A stretch of DNA of 64,000 bases from Closterium sp. Naga37s-1 (GCA_947471745.1 CANJKZ010000777.1:1157001-1221000), one strand, 5' to 3'; counted from the first letter of the stretch, positions 49,986 to 63,300 are shown. Translations and numbers: made by a program. The notes: a model not told the origin generated them from the letters alone.

Positions 49986-51452
49986 ATAGGGTCTAGGACT
50001 TTGTAATGGACTTGGAAGCTACCTGGAGCGCTACGGTGTCGTGTTTGGAGTCACAGAATGCAGAATTTATGAGTCCCCCCCACCCACAGCCCGGTTCCAA
50101 CTTAGACAGGGTTTATGAGTCGACTCAAATGTCACCTCGAGTGCTGCAGCCTGTGAAGTGGAGCCACAGGTTGAAGCTGCTTGCCCTCCCACTGACTGAG
50201 AGCCTGCTGCTACGACCATGGATATCTGGTACTGGCAGTAGCAGCATTGGACTGGACAGTAGGCAGGGCAAGTGCTGCAGTAGGCTGGACTGACAGCCTG
50301 CTGCCTGCTGCTGCGATCGTGGATATCTGGTACTGGCAGAGGTATTCTGTATTGGGGTGTCAAGCTGAATCTGTTCTGTGAGAATTCTCAGAAAGTAGAT
50401 TCCACTTACTGACAGCCTGTTAATGCAATCGTGAATCTGGTACTGGCCAGGCCCTCAGATTCACTTTTAGGGACGTTGATGCATCAGGGTCCCTGTGAAA
50501 AAAAGCCTGAATTTTCAGGGCTCCTAGAAAAAAAAGCCTGAATTTTCAGGGTTACTAAAAAAAAGAGCCTGAATTTGTACAAGAGAGAATCCATTATTAA
50601 TAGTTAGGCTGGAAACGAACCGGTCACCTTACCATTCAGTATTAGTTTCGCTAACCACTGAGACAATTCATCCCGTCAGCCATAAGTCTCCTTTCTATTT
50701 ATACGTGTTTATGTGGAAATGTTGGTTGACTCAATCGTTCGGGTGTTTCACGGGAAGGATTACGAATGTGCATTCAGTGTACACTTCGATAAAAGTCTGA
50801 AACATCAGTGTTAGCTATGAAGTAAAGGCTGAAAAAATCAGTGTCACAAAAATCTCAACACTGAAAAATCAGTGTAGGTACACAAAACTAGGCTGAAAAT
50901 CAGGAATTTCAGGGAAAAATTCCTGATATCGTAGGGCCTGGTACTGGCACTGGTATTATGTTGTGGACTGGACAGCAGGCAGGGCAAGTGCTGCCGGTGG
51001 TTGTGGCACAACTCGAAGCTGCATTTTTTAGTCGACTCAGAACACGGCTCGAACCTGCATGCTCTCTCTCACAGTCCCATTTGACCCCACCGCAATGAAG
51101 AGTCAATTGCGCATTACCGTATCGATCAATATTGCTGAGAGGTACATGGTGCCTTGTCTTTGTGCCGGCTCAATCAAGATGGCTTATTGCCCTCCGATAA
51201 ATCGTGTCCCTTCCTGTCGTACAATACAATACGCATGTATGTAATATGCGTTTCTTTATGGGAACTTACCGTAATTGATGTTAATTTTTATGATGTGTAG
51301 TGATATCAAAGTTTTTAAACCCCTTCCAATTCCAGTATGGATGGCTGAAACCGAAACTTCTGACAGCAAGGTCATAAAATCATAAGCCATACAATATAGT
51401 ATAATTATGTATATTACATATATTACAATGTAGTACACTATCGTAGAGGTCT
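49986..51452. other. Convergent intergenic region between gene II and the ABCC gene
   Basis: About 1.47 kb. The first 500 bp contain duplicated 3'-UTR-like segments (AGCCCGGTTCCAACTTAGAC; ATCTGGTACTGGCAG three or four times) with GAGTCGACTC at about 50112 and GAGAATTCTC at about 50379. A SINE-like sequence follows (see 50480-50690). 51100-51452 is AT-rich with no visible gene and probably includes the 3' UTR of the ABCC gene. Confidence 0.5.
50480..50690 (-). mobile_element. tRNA-related SINE-like sequence
   Basis: On the minus strand an A-box-like CTCAGTGGTTAG (50662-50651) is followed about 30 nt later by a B-box-like GGTTCGTTTCC (50621-50611), the spacing of a Pol III type 2 promoter. It cannot be folded into a good tRNA by eye. 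Downstream are three T-rich segments each carrying a GAAATTCAGGC-like motif. These traits fit a degenerate SINE better than a tRNA gene. Confidence 0.45.
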
Positions 51453-53944
51453 TTACTCTATCTTGGAGGTATTATCTGCTAGCATACTAAAGAAAGCACT
51501 GGACTTTAGTTTTCTGAGATTCTCTGGAGCTCCAAACTCAATGCTCTGCCCACGTTCCATGACAAGAACCTGCGAAAAATGGGGATTGGATAGTCGATGA
51601 ACCAAAACATTAGGCAGCTTTTCAGCAGGTGGGACTTGCGCACATGTAGGGTGTGCGTGCGCACACGCACTTACACAGACGAGAGTGATTACATGCGAGC
51701 AAGAGGCACAAGCGGCACTCTTCTGACTTGCCTGGTCATAATCAAGGACTGTGGAGAGGTGGTGTGCAATGGTGATGACGGTGCTGTCCTTGAATGACTC
51801 TGGAGACGTCTCAAAAGGCTTGCCTGATCATAATGCAGAACTGTGGAGAGGCGGTGTGCAATGGTGATGACGGTGCTGTCCTTGAATGACTCTGGAGACG
51901 TCTCAAAAGGCTTGCCTGATCATAATGCAGAACTGTGGAGAGGCGGTGTGCAATGGTGATGATGGTGCTGTCCTTGAATGACTCTGGAGACGTCTCAAAA
52001 GGCTTGCCTGATCATAATGCAGAACTGTGGAGAGGCGGTGTGCAATGGTGATGACGGTGCTGTCCTTGAATGACTCTGGAGACGTCTCAAAAGGCTTGCC
52101 TGATCATAATGCAGAACTGTGGAGAGGCGGTGTGCAATGGTGATGACGGTGCTGTCCTTGAATGACTCTGGAGACGTCTCAAAAGGCTTGCCTGATCATA
52201 ATGCAGAACTGTGGAGAGGCGGTGTGCAATGGTGATGACGGTGCTGTCCTTGAACGACTCCCACAGGATGTCTTTAATTACTGCATCGCTCTCCCCATCC
52301 ATGCTCGCTGTCGCCTCATCCATCAGCAACACGCGTGTCGACGCCAGCAACGCCCTGCATGGAAAACAAACACCATGAGCAAGAGAAGAGAGAAATCAGA
52401 ATACGTAGTTTACCATGTGATAACTGTGGGTCAATATTCGATTCTGAGACAAGAGATACGACCTGCATTGTGATTGCCCCCGATGGAATTCCCCATGTGA
52501 TTACCTTGCAAGACAGAGCAGTTGCCTCTGCCCCAGGGACAGGTTCCCCCCGCCCTGAGCCAGGGCACCATCCAACCCGCCCAGCAGCCCCGCCACCAGC
52601 GGCTTTAGGCGCACCGTTGCCAGCACCGACCACAGGGCCTCGTCACTGTGCTGCCTGTGATTGGGGCATGGGTGGGGGAGATCAGACACGGGATGGGAGG
52701 GTATGGGGGGGAAGAAGCGGGTTTTTGGAGCGTGAAAGTGCACTAGAGGTTGAAGGATTGAGTAAATGAGAACACACACATAAGGTGCGGTGAGAACCTT
52801 TTGAGATTCGTGGTCGGAATGAGTAATCTTACCCCAGGGGATCAAGGTTGAATCGCAATGATTGGCTGAAAAGAACCGGCTCTTGAGGAATGGCCACCAC
52901 CTGAAACAGGAAGGACCATTGAAAACCACAAGTTCATGCACAATAGATGAAATAAATTTATGCATGGTAACTATTGAAAAGGTAGCCAACAGATGGAGGA
53001 AAGGAAAGGGGGGGTGGAGGAAAGGAAATGCTACTTTACTGCGCAGGGTTGCAAGGGGCAGCAATGAAATGTCGGCACCGTCGATGTGAATGCTACGTTG
53101 TGGCGTACCCTTCTTCGCACGGTTGAGAGTAGTTTTGAGTCAACTAAAAAGTGCCACTTGGATGCTTACCTTGCTTTGCAGGGTTGCAAATGGAAGCGAT
53201 GTATTGTCTTTAGAGGTGCCTCAAAGGCTTGCCTTGCTTTGCACAGCAGCGAGAGGCAGCAATGCAAGGACTCTGAGGTGCCTAAGAAGCCTACCTCGCT
53301 TCGCAGGGTGGCTAGGGGCAGCGATGCAATGTCGACACCGTCAATGCAAATGCTCCCTGAAGACGCTTCCACCAACCGCAGCAGAGCGAGCATGAGTGTG
53401 GATTTTCCTGCACCTGATGGGTTGAGACGAGGCAGACACATAGAGAACACATACCAGCCAACACAGTTTCAAGCGCTTTTTCACAGAAGCCCTGAATCAC
53501 ACCATCCCTACCAGGTATATTGGATCAGTTTTGAGAATTCTCCACCTTGAACCAGCCCAATCATGGTACGTTGAACTACAGAGGCAATCCCACACAGCCT
53601 CACCTGTTCGCCCCACCACACCACACTTCTCTCCTCCTGCGAGCCGAAAGCTCAAGCTGCGCAGCACTGCCTGCCCCGTGCTGCCATACCGCACTGTCAG
53701 CTGCTCCACTCGCACTGCACCTGCTGACGGCCAAGGGGGGCGAAGGGAGCTTCTGCTGTTCCCCTCCTCCTCGCTGTGTGATGCTGCATTTGTGGCTTGG
53801 CAGTTGGGGAGGAGAGGAATGTGAGCGCATAGTGATTTGGGGGGAAGGAGGCTGATTGCTGTTCGCAGTGCTCTGTACAGCACGCTGAATATTGTGGATT
53901 TTGCGGTGGACTTTTCCTGCTGCTGCTGCTTCTGCTGCTCCTGC

Positions 53945-53978
<34 letters not shown>

Positions 53979-55005
53979 TCACCTGCTGCTGTTGCCATGG
54001 CTGCTGCTGCTGCTGACGCTTAGATTGACTGTTGGGGCTCGGTGGGGGCACTTCACTTGGAATCGTGGTGTACTCGAGTGTGCGCTCAACACTGGTGAAC
54101 TGCCATGGATGGGGTGTTCGATTCGAGGTACAGGGAGAAAACAAGGTGACTTTTGAGTCGACTCAAAAGTCACTGAGGTACAGGGAGAAAACAATGCATG
54201 ACCTTGTGCACGAGGGATGAGCTCCCTGCCAAGTTCGCACCGTTTCACGGCATGAGAATGTGATGTGGAAATAGTGTGTATCATCAGAATGCATCCCATA
54301 AGGGTTGAGTCAGGAGATGGGTGCTTGCTTCCCTTGCAGCACACTCTGCTCTGCAGATGGGGCGCATTCCTGGGTGCTTGCTTCCCCGTCCCTCCATGGT
54401 CTGTCTGCCTCCGTTCATCCCTTCCCTCACTTCACTCACACCCAGAAACATCACAACCATTGCACCCCTCTCCATTAGCCTCACCCTTTCTCTCGCCTCA
54501 CCGTGTTCTCAAGCTCTGCTCCGTATTGCAGCGCCCAGCGCAGGGAGTCTGGTAGCTGCAGCAGATAAGACAAAGCCAGCGCGGCCATGGCGGGCGGCAG
54601 CGAGTGGCGCAGGGCCACGGCGGCGAGGGCGGCGGAGAGCAGGGCGGCGGCAACGAGGAGGTCCAATCGGAAGCCCAGCCACTCCCACGTGGCAAGCCAG
54701 AATAGGTGCGGGGTGGCGTTGGCGGTGACGTGGCGAAGGAAGAGGCGGTGGAAGCGGCGTTGTTGGGAGAAGGCTCGGATGGTCGGCAGGCCCTGGGGGG
54801 GGGGAGAGGGGGAGGGGAGTATAGATTTGAGGTGAGCTTGGAAAGTGCGTGTGACAGTGGATGCGTGGGTGTGCGTGTGTGTTGCTGAGAAGTAGAACTG
54901 AACAGAAATAACTAACAGCAGGGCATACAGGGTGCATAAGTACAAATGTCGTACCCTCTAAGGATTAACTCAACCTAGCCTACAATATGTGTTGCACATA
55001 ATTTG

Positions 55006-55040
<35 letters not shown>

Positions 55041-55079
55041 TGTGAGTGTGTGTGTGTGTGTGTGAGTGTGTGTGTGAGT

Positions 55080-55114
<35 letters not shown>

Positions 55115-58100
55115 GATGTGTGCACGCACGTGTGTGCATTCATGGGTTCACAACAAAACTTCTGTTTTCAGCCCTGTTGACGGCCATAAAGCAGACCTTT
55201 CTCCACGGGATCGTACCTCGAGGGCAGTTGGAATTCGCGACGTGACCACCACCGACCCCATCAGCCCCAGTGGGGTGTTTTTGAGAATTCTCAAAACGGG
55301 GTCCCAACACCCTGCAGCATCGTGACCACCACCGACCCCATCAGCCCCACCGACCCCATCAGCCCCACCGACCCCGTCAGCCCCAGTGGGCCACAAGCGA
55401 TCAAGGGGAGGGGAAGGGCTTCTTGGGAGACGACGGCTAAGAAGACCGACCGCTACCATAATCATGCTAAGTAGACGAGCACACTGCATGTTGTGCATAC
55501 CATCCGTCAAACCTCCCTTGCCGTGCCATCAGATCTAAAGCGAGGGCAAGTCCCCAGCTACCTCATCAGGTCAAATGAGGCATCCCATTCTAAGAACCCG
55601 CCCCTAGGCAACCTAGGAGAAGACATCTTATCTGGGGATTGCTTCGTAGTGTTGGAGCCCCTGTTGGAGCTCCCTTAGACACATAGGCTGTCGCCACTCT
55701 TATAAATCGTACCCAGGAGAAAAAGACTTAGGCTGTTTGAGAGAAGCAGCTTACCTCAATGCTGGCAAGGAACCGAGAAAGCAGCATGCTGCGTGTTGTG
55801 CATCTCATCCGCCGGACCCCCCTCGCCGTGTACACGTACAGCTAGTGAGAGAGAGTTATGACTGATGAGTCTCACCTCCATGCTGGCAAGGAACCGAGAA
55901 AGCAGCATGCTGCGTGTTGTGCATCTCATCCGCCGGACCCCCCTCGCCGTGTACACGTACAGCTAGTGAGAGAGAGTTATGACTGATAAGTCTCACCTCC
56001 ATGCTGGCAAGGAACCGAGAAAGCAGCATGCTGCGTGTTGTGCATCTCATCCGCCGGACCCCCCTCGCCGTGTACACGTACAGCTAGTGAGAGAGAGTTA
56101 TGACTGATGAGTCTCACCTCCATGCTGGCAAGGAACCGAGAAAGCAGCATGCTGCGTGTTGTGCATCTCATCCGCCGGACCCCCCTCGCCGTGTACACGT
56201 ACAGCTAGTGAGAGAGAGTTATGACTGATGAGTCTCACCTCCATGCTGGCAAGGAACCGAGAAAGCAGCATGCTGCGTGTTGTGCATCTCATCCGCCGGA
56301 CCCCCCTCGCCGTGTACACGTACAGCTAGTGAGAGAGAGTTATGACTGATGAGTCTCACCTCCATGCTGGCAAGGAACCGAGAAAGCAGCATGCTGCGTG
56401 TTGTGCATCTCATCCGCCGGACCCCCCTCGCCGTGTACACGTACAGCTAGTGAGAGAGAGTTATGACTGATGAGTCTCACCTCCATGCTGGCAAGGAACC
56501 GAGAAAGTAGCACGCTGCGTGTTGTGCATTCCATCCGCCGGACCTCCCTCGCCGTGCACACGTACAAATGCCGCAGTTGCAGCAGCAGCAGCAGCAGCGG
56601 CAGCACGGGGATTAGTGTCCAAGGAACGGCTATGCACGCCGATACCACCGCCGCAATGCACAAGCCTACGGACTGTGGGCAAGTGAATGGGAGGGCGGGA
56701 AGGAAGGTATGTTTATAAGGGGAGAGGGATGATGGAGTATCGAGATGAGAGAGTGGTTGGCTGGACTTATGGCGGGTGCATCTTTCTGCGTTCACGTAGT
56801 AATCACCAGCTGCCGTGGCCCGTCAGCTATTATTGAGCAGAACGAATTACAAGCATAACTCCAGTTCTCTAACCAACTGGGAAAAATGTGCATGTTTGTA
56901 TAGTGGGTTTGGATCCACTAACTCCGGTGCCCACTTCCAACACTCCCCTCACTGGGAGGGCCCACCACTACGGCACAGGAAGCCTGCCGACACCAGGTTT
57001 CGAACCCAGGTCCCCCGTGTGCATTCTTCCACACTCACCGCACCATGCAGGAATAAGAGGGCGGTCTCAAGTTGGGACACCATCGAAGTTCCCCCACCTG
57101 ATGGCTTTTACGAGGCTGATGGTGTTTTTGGGGGAAAACCTCCCAACATCCCACCGAAACCCATTTTGGCGGGCAACAGATGTCGACAGCGTCGCATGTC
57201 AGGTATCCAATTGAATTGACGCGCCAGCTCGCATACCAGTGTTGGACGAACTTCGACTGGCAAAACCTAAACGGCCGAGCCTGACGGTTGCGCTTGTCGT
57301 AAAATTTTGGTCAAATCAAGTCAACATGGGTGATATTGGCAGCTTCACGTAAGCAATGCAGAAATGGGTTTCGTGGGCAGGCTGAAAAGATTTGTTGACG
57401 GCTATGTGTACGAAACTGTCATGTCTAACACCGAAGTCCCCACACCCAACAAACGTGGCACGATCTCCATTGTCGCACACTGACGGACAGGCCAGGCATT
57501 GCGACCATGGCCAGTTGGACTCATTGTGTCCAAATGTCGAACTGCGTGGGACAACTTTCAAATGTGAATTAATGCCACGTCAACATTGCGAGACGTGTGG
57601 AAGGAATTTCGGATGGTGTCCCAGCTTGAGAATGCGCCCTAACTCCAGTTTGCTAACCAACTGAGATAAAATGACATGTTTGTATAGTGGGTACACGCAC
57701 CCATACCCCGCCAAGACGACACCCGTAGCCCTTGGGAAACCCCTCAGGATCATCCCAGTGCCCACTTCCAACACAATTGGGTGTGTTGGGATCACTTTTG
57801 AGAATTCTCAAAAGTGATTCCAATGTAATCCCCCAGCTCGTATTGCAACAAACGTATGGGTATGCATCTATCCCACCCATCCCCTGCTTTCCCCCAATTC
57901 TCTTCCTACAACCCCCCTCCTTACTTCCCTTCCTGCCTTCGAGAGTTTTCAAAAGTGATTCAAGCATCACCCAACCACCTTCAATTTCGCTCCTCCATCT
58001 ACCCTTCTCCCCCTCACCCCATCCCTACCATACTCCCACTCACATTGACGAATCCCAGCAGCATTTCTGGCAGCACGTCGTCCGTCACCCCGAGGTCCTC

Positions 58101-60314
58101 ACTGAACCGGTTCAGCACGCGCCCGGTGGGGTTGCGGTGGAAGAAGGCGAGCGGCGAGGCGAGCACGGAGGCCAGCATGCGTGAGTGAAGGCAGGAGGAG
58201 GCGCGCAGAGCAGCGCGGTGGAAGAGCAGCGAGGCGAGGAGAGAGAGGGCCACACAGGAGAGGGCGATGGCCGTGAGGGTGAGAAGCGGGTGGTGTATGG
58301 TGTGGGGCGTGTCCGTCCACACGCCCAGGAACCTTGTGGGGAGGGAAGGAGTGGCAAGAATTGTTGGCCGTTGTGAATGACGAAAACAGGTAGTGGCATC
58401 AAGCATGGAGCGGGAGGGAGGGAAAGATGGGCAATTTTCACAGACAAATTGTTGTTGGGGCACTGGGATCATTCCCTAGTTGAGCGTGGCCAGGCTACAG
58501 GCACTTTGGATAGGTATGGGTGTGCCATCCACCATACAAACATGACCTTTTAACCAAGTTGGTATCATTTTGGGCCAACAAATGGTATCAGAGCCAAAGG
58601 TCTCCGGTTCGAGTCCTAGTGTGTGCCAATGAGCGCCAATGCCCTAACGAGTGTGGGAGGGCTACATGTGCGTTATGGAATCTGGGGGGATTTGGGTATG
58701 CTACCCACTATACAAACATGCCCCTTTAACCCAATCGATAGCAGTGTGGGCCAACACATACGGCATTGGGAACGAGTGTGTGTGCACTTGCATCCCAACA
58801 GTTACATATGCTGTGCAGTACACACACACCACAGACGTTCAGGCAATAAAGAGGAGAACGGGGCATGGAGGAGGGAAGGGGAAAAAGCGGGGGAGTTTGA
58901 GTGTGTGAGAGGGGGAGGATTTTTTTTCTCACCAGCTTGCGAGGCAGTTTGAGACGTGTGCGGCGAGGAAGAGAGCTGCGATGAGCAGCAGGGGCAGCAC
59001 GCCCATCTGTCTGGCGTAGCCCCAAAACACCGACATAGGGATGGCACCATGCTGCCATCCCTCCACGTCCAGCAGGCCTGCAGGCACACACAGCGATTGC
59101 ATGGGATGGGAAGTTGGAGGTTTGGGGATAAAGGGCAGGGAGGAAGTGGCGGGGTTAAGGGGTTGTGATACGGAACTGTTTCAGGGACAGCGAGGAAAGC
59201 AACACGTCGAAGCAGCCTTTCGGGATTCAGAGCGGAAAGCATTGGACATGTGTTGCCGGCCTACCGTGCGTTGCCGGCCTACCGTGCGTTGCCGGCCTAC
59301 CGTGCGTTGCCGGCCTACCTTGCTCATCGCCCTCTGTGGAGCCACTCGCCTCCAGCACTCCCTCCTCCCCGCCTCTCAGCTCCACTGCTGCTGATGCTGC
59401 TGCTGCTGCTGCTTCTCCCGACTCGCATATCAAACCCTCAGCAAGCTGACCCCCATGTGAGACACACTCCCGCTCTCTGCATGCGTCTACACCCCGCCCT
59501 CTTGCCGCCTCCGCCTTCTCCACCACAACCTCGCTCCCTATCAAGGGGCAGTCGTCTGTGGAATCTGTTGGCGCATCCGTATCGCTGTCACTGCTCCTGT
59601 CGCAATCTACAGAGCATACACTGCTGCTGCTGCTGCGGCCGCTGCTGCTGCTCACATAGGCCGCCGTGGTGCCATTTTTGCATCTGCAGCTCTGTGTGCC
59701 AGCAAGGGTGCCATCCTCATCCGTGTCAGTGCTGCTGCAGGAGTCAAATTCAGAGTCAGAGTCAGTGGCACAGACAGCACTGTCACTGCAAGTGCCGGAA
59801 TCATCAGAAACGTCCGAAAAATCCGGGCCCGGAGGGTGATTTCCCCAGTGTTGTTGAGCAGAGGGCAGGGCGCAGAGGTCACTCCACGCACCACACGCCG
59901 CTGCTGTATCGTCATCCAGCAGCAACACTCTGTCGCAGCTGGGGATGGGGGTGAGTGAGGAGGGCAGAACAAATACAGAGGGAGAAGAGGGAGGAAGAAT
60001 GAGGATGAGGATGACAGCAAGAGGATTCTGGGATAGAGAGAAGGGCTTACTGGGCATGGAGAAGGAAAGAAGGTACATCTGTGGTTACTGTCCAGAAAAA
60101 AAAACTGTTCCCCTCCCTCTTGGCCCCTTCCCCACCCTCTTCCCCTGCACCCGTCACCATACCTTCCAAGGTACTGCGCTTGGTGAGTGACGACAATCCT
60201 GGGCAACCCTGCCAGCAGCCCACACACGCACTGCTGAAACACGTGGCTGGCAATGGCTGGATCCAACGCGGCAAGAGGGTCGTCTAGGAGGACCAGCACG
60301 GGTGGGGGAGCACC

Positions 60315-60395
<81 letters not shown>

Positions 60396-63300
60396 ATTGT
60401 TACTGCGATTGTCTCTACTGTTGCTATGGCGATTGTCGCAGCCACCATTATTATCAGCGTGCAACTGTGGTGTGGCAGAGCAGCAGTGCAGGGTGGCATA
60501 CGCCGACTCAGCAGTCATCTTGCAGTGAAGTGCAGCATACGCCGCCCGGGCAAGCGAAACGCGCGCCCTCTGCCCGCCACTGAGGTTGCCGCCGCCCTCC
60601 TCCACCAATGAGGCATCACCACATGGCCACAGAGCCAAGTCCGAGTGCAGAGCACAGGCGTCCAACACCTTGAGTGGAGAGGGAATGAGAGACGCGGGGG
60701 GGGAGAGGGCAGCGAGGAGGAGGGGGTCAACGGGGAAGATGGACGGCAGAGGGGGGCATTGGGAGACGTTCAAAGGCGAGACAGAATCAGGGTAGACGTT
60801 CCTTGGGATGCATTGTAGTACCTTGGCGTACAGTGCCTCGTCTAGCGGTGTGCCGAATAGGATGTTGTCTCGCACCGTCCCTTCGATGAGGAGTGGCTGG
60901 TGGAATGGGGAAGCGCAAAGGGTGAGAGGCGAGTGGCAAAGGGAGAGGGAGAGGCGAGTGGGAAGGGTGGGAGAGAGGCGAGTGGGAAGGGTGGGAGATA
61001 GGCGAGTGGGAAGGGTGGGAGAGAGACGAGTGTCAAAGCATGAGATAGAGACGACCGGGAAGGGTGAGAGAGAGGCGAGTGGGAGGCAGACCTGTTGCGA
61101 TGCATAGGCGAGGGAGGGCACGGAGCGGTGCATGGCGCCGGATGAGAGAGGCACTTCCCCCAGAATACCCAGCAGCAGCAACGACTTGCCACTGCCCGTC
61201 TGCGTGGTAGCAAGGGAGGGAGGAAAGGAGAATCGCACGATGGCAGCTTGATTCTAACAGCAGGCAGCACAGTAGGCTGCGACAAACAGTGGTGTGGCGT
61301 ACAACACGCGCAAAGGCACGTGCATGCCATAGCATGCGGCACGCTACAACCAACGAGTTAAGGGCTCACCTTGCCAGTCACTCCCAGCAGCTCCGCCTCT
61401 CCCAGCCTCACGCTCACTCCCTCCACCCGCCCGCTCGGTGCATCGTCCCGCCAGCCCATCTCCTTCTGCCGCTCTTGGCCCCCCTGTGCAGTCACAGGCG
61501 CACTCACAGCAGCAGCATCAGCAGCAGAAGAAGAAGCAGAAGCTGCAGCAGGGGAAAGACCAGCAGCATGAGAGCCCATGAACCGCTGCGGGAAACACAT
61601 GCGGAAAGCTGAGGGGACGTGTGCGACGCTGCAGCTGCTTCTGTTGTAGCCCGTGCCATAACCTGTGCCATAGCCCCTGCACCCATCGTCCGTGCAGCCA
61701 TAGCCCGTGGAGGGAGTCTCAGAGAGATCAAATACATGCCCTGCCGATGCCACTTGAAGTGCATGGCTCTCCCTCCTTCTGCTCAATCCTTCTCCTTTCT
61801 CTTCGTCCTCCATCTCCCCCTCGCACCGAGCTTCTCCCACTGCTTCTCCCCAAGAAAAAGAAGCCCCTTCAAGCACCAAGGCAGCACGGGGGGTGGAAGG
61901 AAGGCGTGTGGGAGCAGAGGAGGAGGAGAGGCTGTGGCAGGGCAGTGAGGCGAGCTCCAACGATGGCGGGGACTGGAGACTCGGTGCTGTGAGAGCAGTA
62001 GCTGTGGATTTGAGAGGCTTGGTGGTGGTGGTTTGGGTGTCACTGGCGAAGCGGCGCTCCTCTGGGAGCAATGCAGAACCATTCTGTGAATTCGCTCCTT
62101 GAGTGGACTCAAAAATCGCCTCAAGGGCATAGTGGCGCGCTTCTGGGAGCAGTGCTGCATATCCGTTCTGAGAAGGGGCTCCCTTGTGCGTGGCTCCGTG
62201 GGGTTTGGTCTGTTGGAGTGCAGGCAGCACGCACAGGCATGTACAGGCAGAGGCACTCTGAGAGGGGATGAGATGGTACTCAGCAAGCTGGTCTGACTTT
62301 TGAGAAGATACACATTCATCACTCGCACCCACCGACCCACCGCACTGAGGCACGTTGTGGCACACCGAGGCGCACTGAGGTGTACTGAGGCGCACTGAGG
62401 CGCACTGAGGCGCACTGAGGCGCACTGAGGCGCACTGAGGCGTACTGAGGCGCACTGAGGCGCACTGAGGCGTACTGAGGCGCACTGAGGCGCACTGAGG
62501 CGGCATGCTTTCACACTCCCAGTGACCAATCGCACCGCATCACCCATGCGTAAGGCTCCAACCGGACATGCGCCGCAGCATTGGCGTTGACCCCAATGCG
62601 CGGGCAGCACGGAAGAGCATGAAAAGAACATAAAAAGAGCATGAAAAGAGCATAAAAAGAGCATGAAAAGAGCAAGAAAAGAGCATGAAAAGAGCATGAA
62701 AGGAGCATGAAAAGAGAATGAATAGAGCATGAAACGAGCATGAAAAGACCATGAAACGAGCATGAATCTGACCTGCAGGAAGTGCGACAGTCGCTTGAAG
62801 CTGACAGATGCCTCGGCGATATTCTGAATGCCATGGGCCACCTTCCACCCCATGGTGTATCGCGGTAACTGTGGGTTCAGAGGGAGTGGAGGGAGGGGCA
62901 TGCAAGTTTTGAAATGTCCTAAAACGCGTATGTTCTGAATGCCATGGGCCACCTTCCACCCCAAGGTGTATCGCGGTATCTGTGGGTTCAGAGGGAGTGG
63001 AGGGAGGGGCATGCAAGTTTTGAAATGTCCTAAAACGCGTATGTTCTGATTGCCATGGGCCACCTTCCGCCCCATGGTGTATCGCGGTATCTGTGGGGGA
63101 TACGGAGGAGGGGAGGAAGGGGAGGGCGGGGCATGTCAGTGGGCTAAGCTGACAGTGTCGTCCAGAAAGTAGTAACAGCGCACAATGACCATCCCAGTCA
63201 ATCCGATCCAATACCCTCCCACGCGCCTCCATGAGTGCGCGCTGTGAGAACATGCGCCTCCATGAGTGGGTGCTGTGAGAACATGCGCCTCCATGAGTGG

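Noticed and set aside
50600..50680. Functional tRNA gene on the minus strand
   Set aside because: A and B boxes fit, but acceptor and T stems do not pair well by eye; called SINE-like instead.
55310..55680. Separate small gene between ABCC exons
   Set aside because: Only short frames with no splice logic; 18-bp repeats and palindrome explain the pattern.
60302..60583. Poly-Cys and poly-Leu plus-strand frames
   Set aside because: Created by the (GCT)n run antisense to ABCC NBD1.
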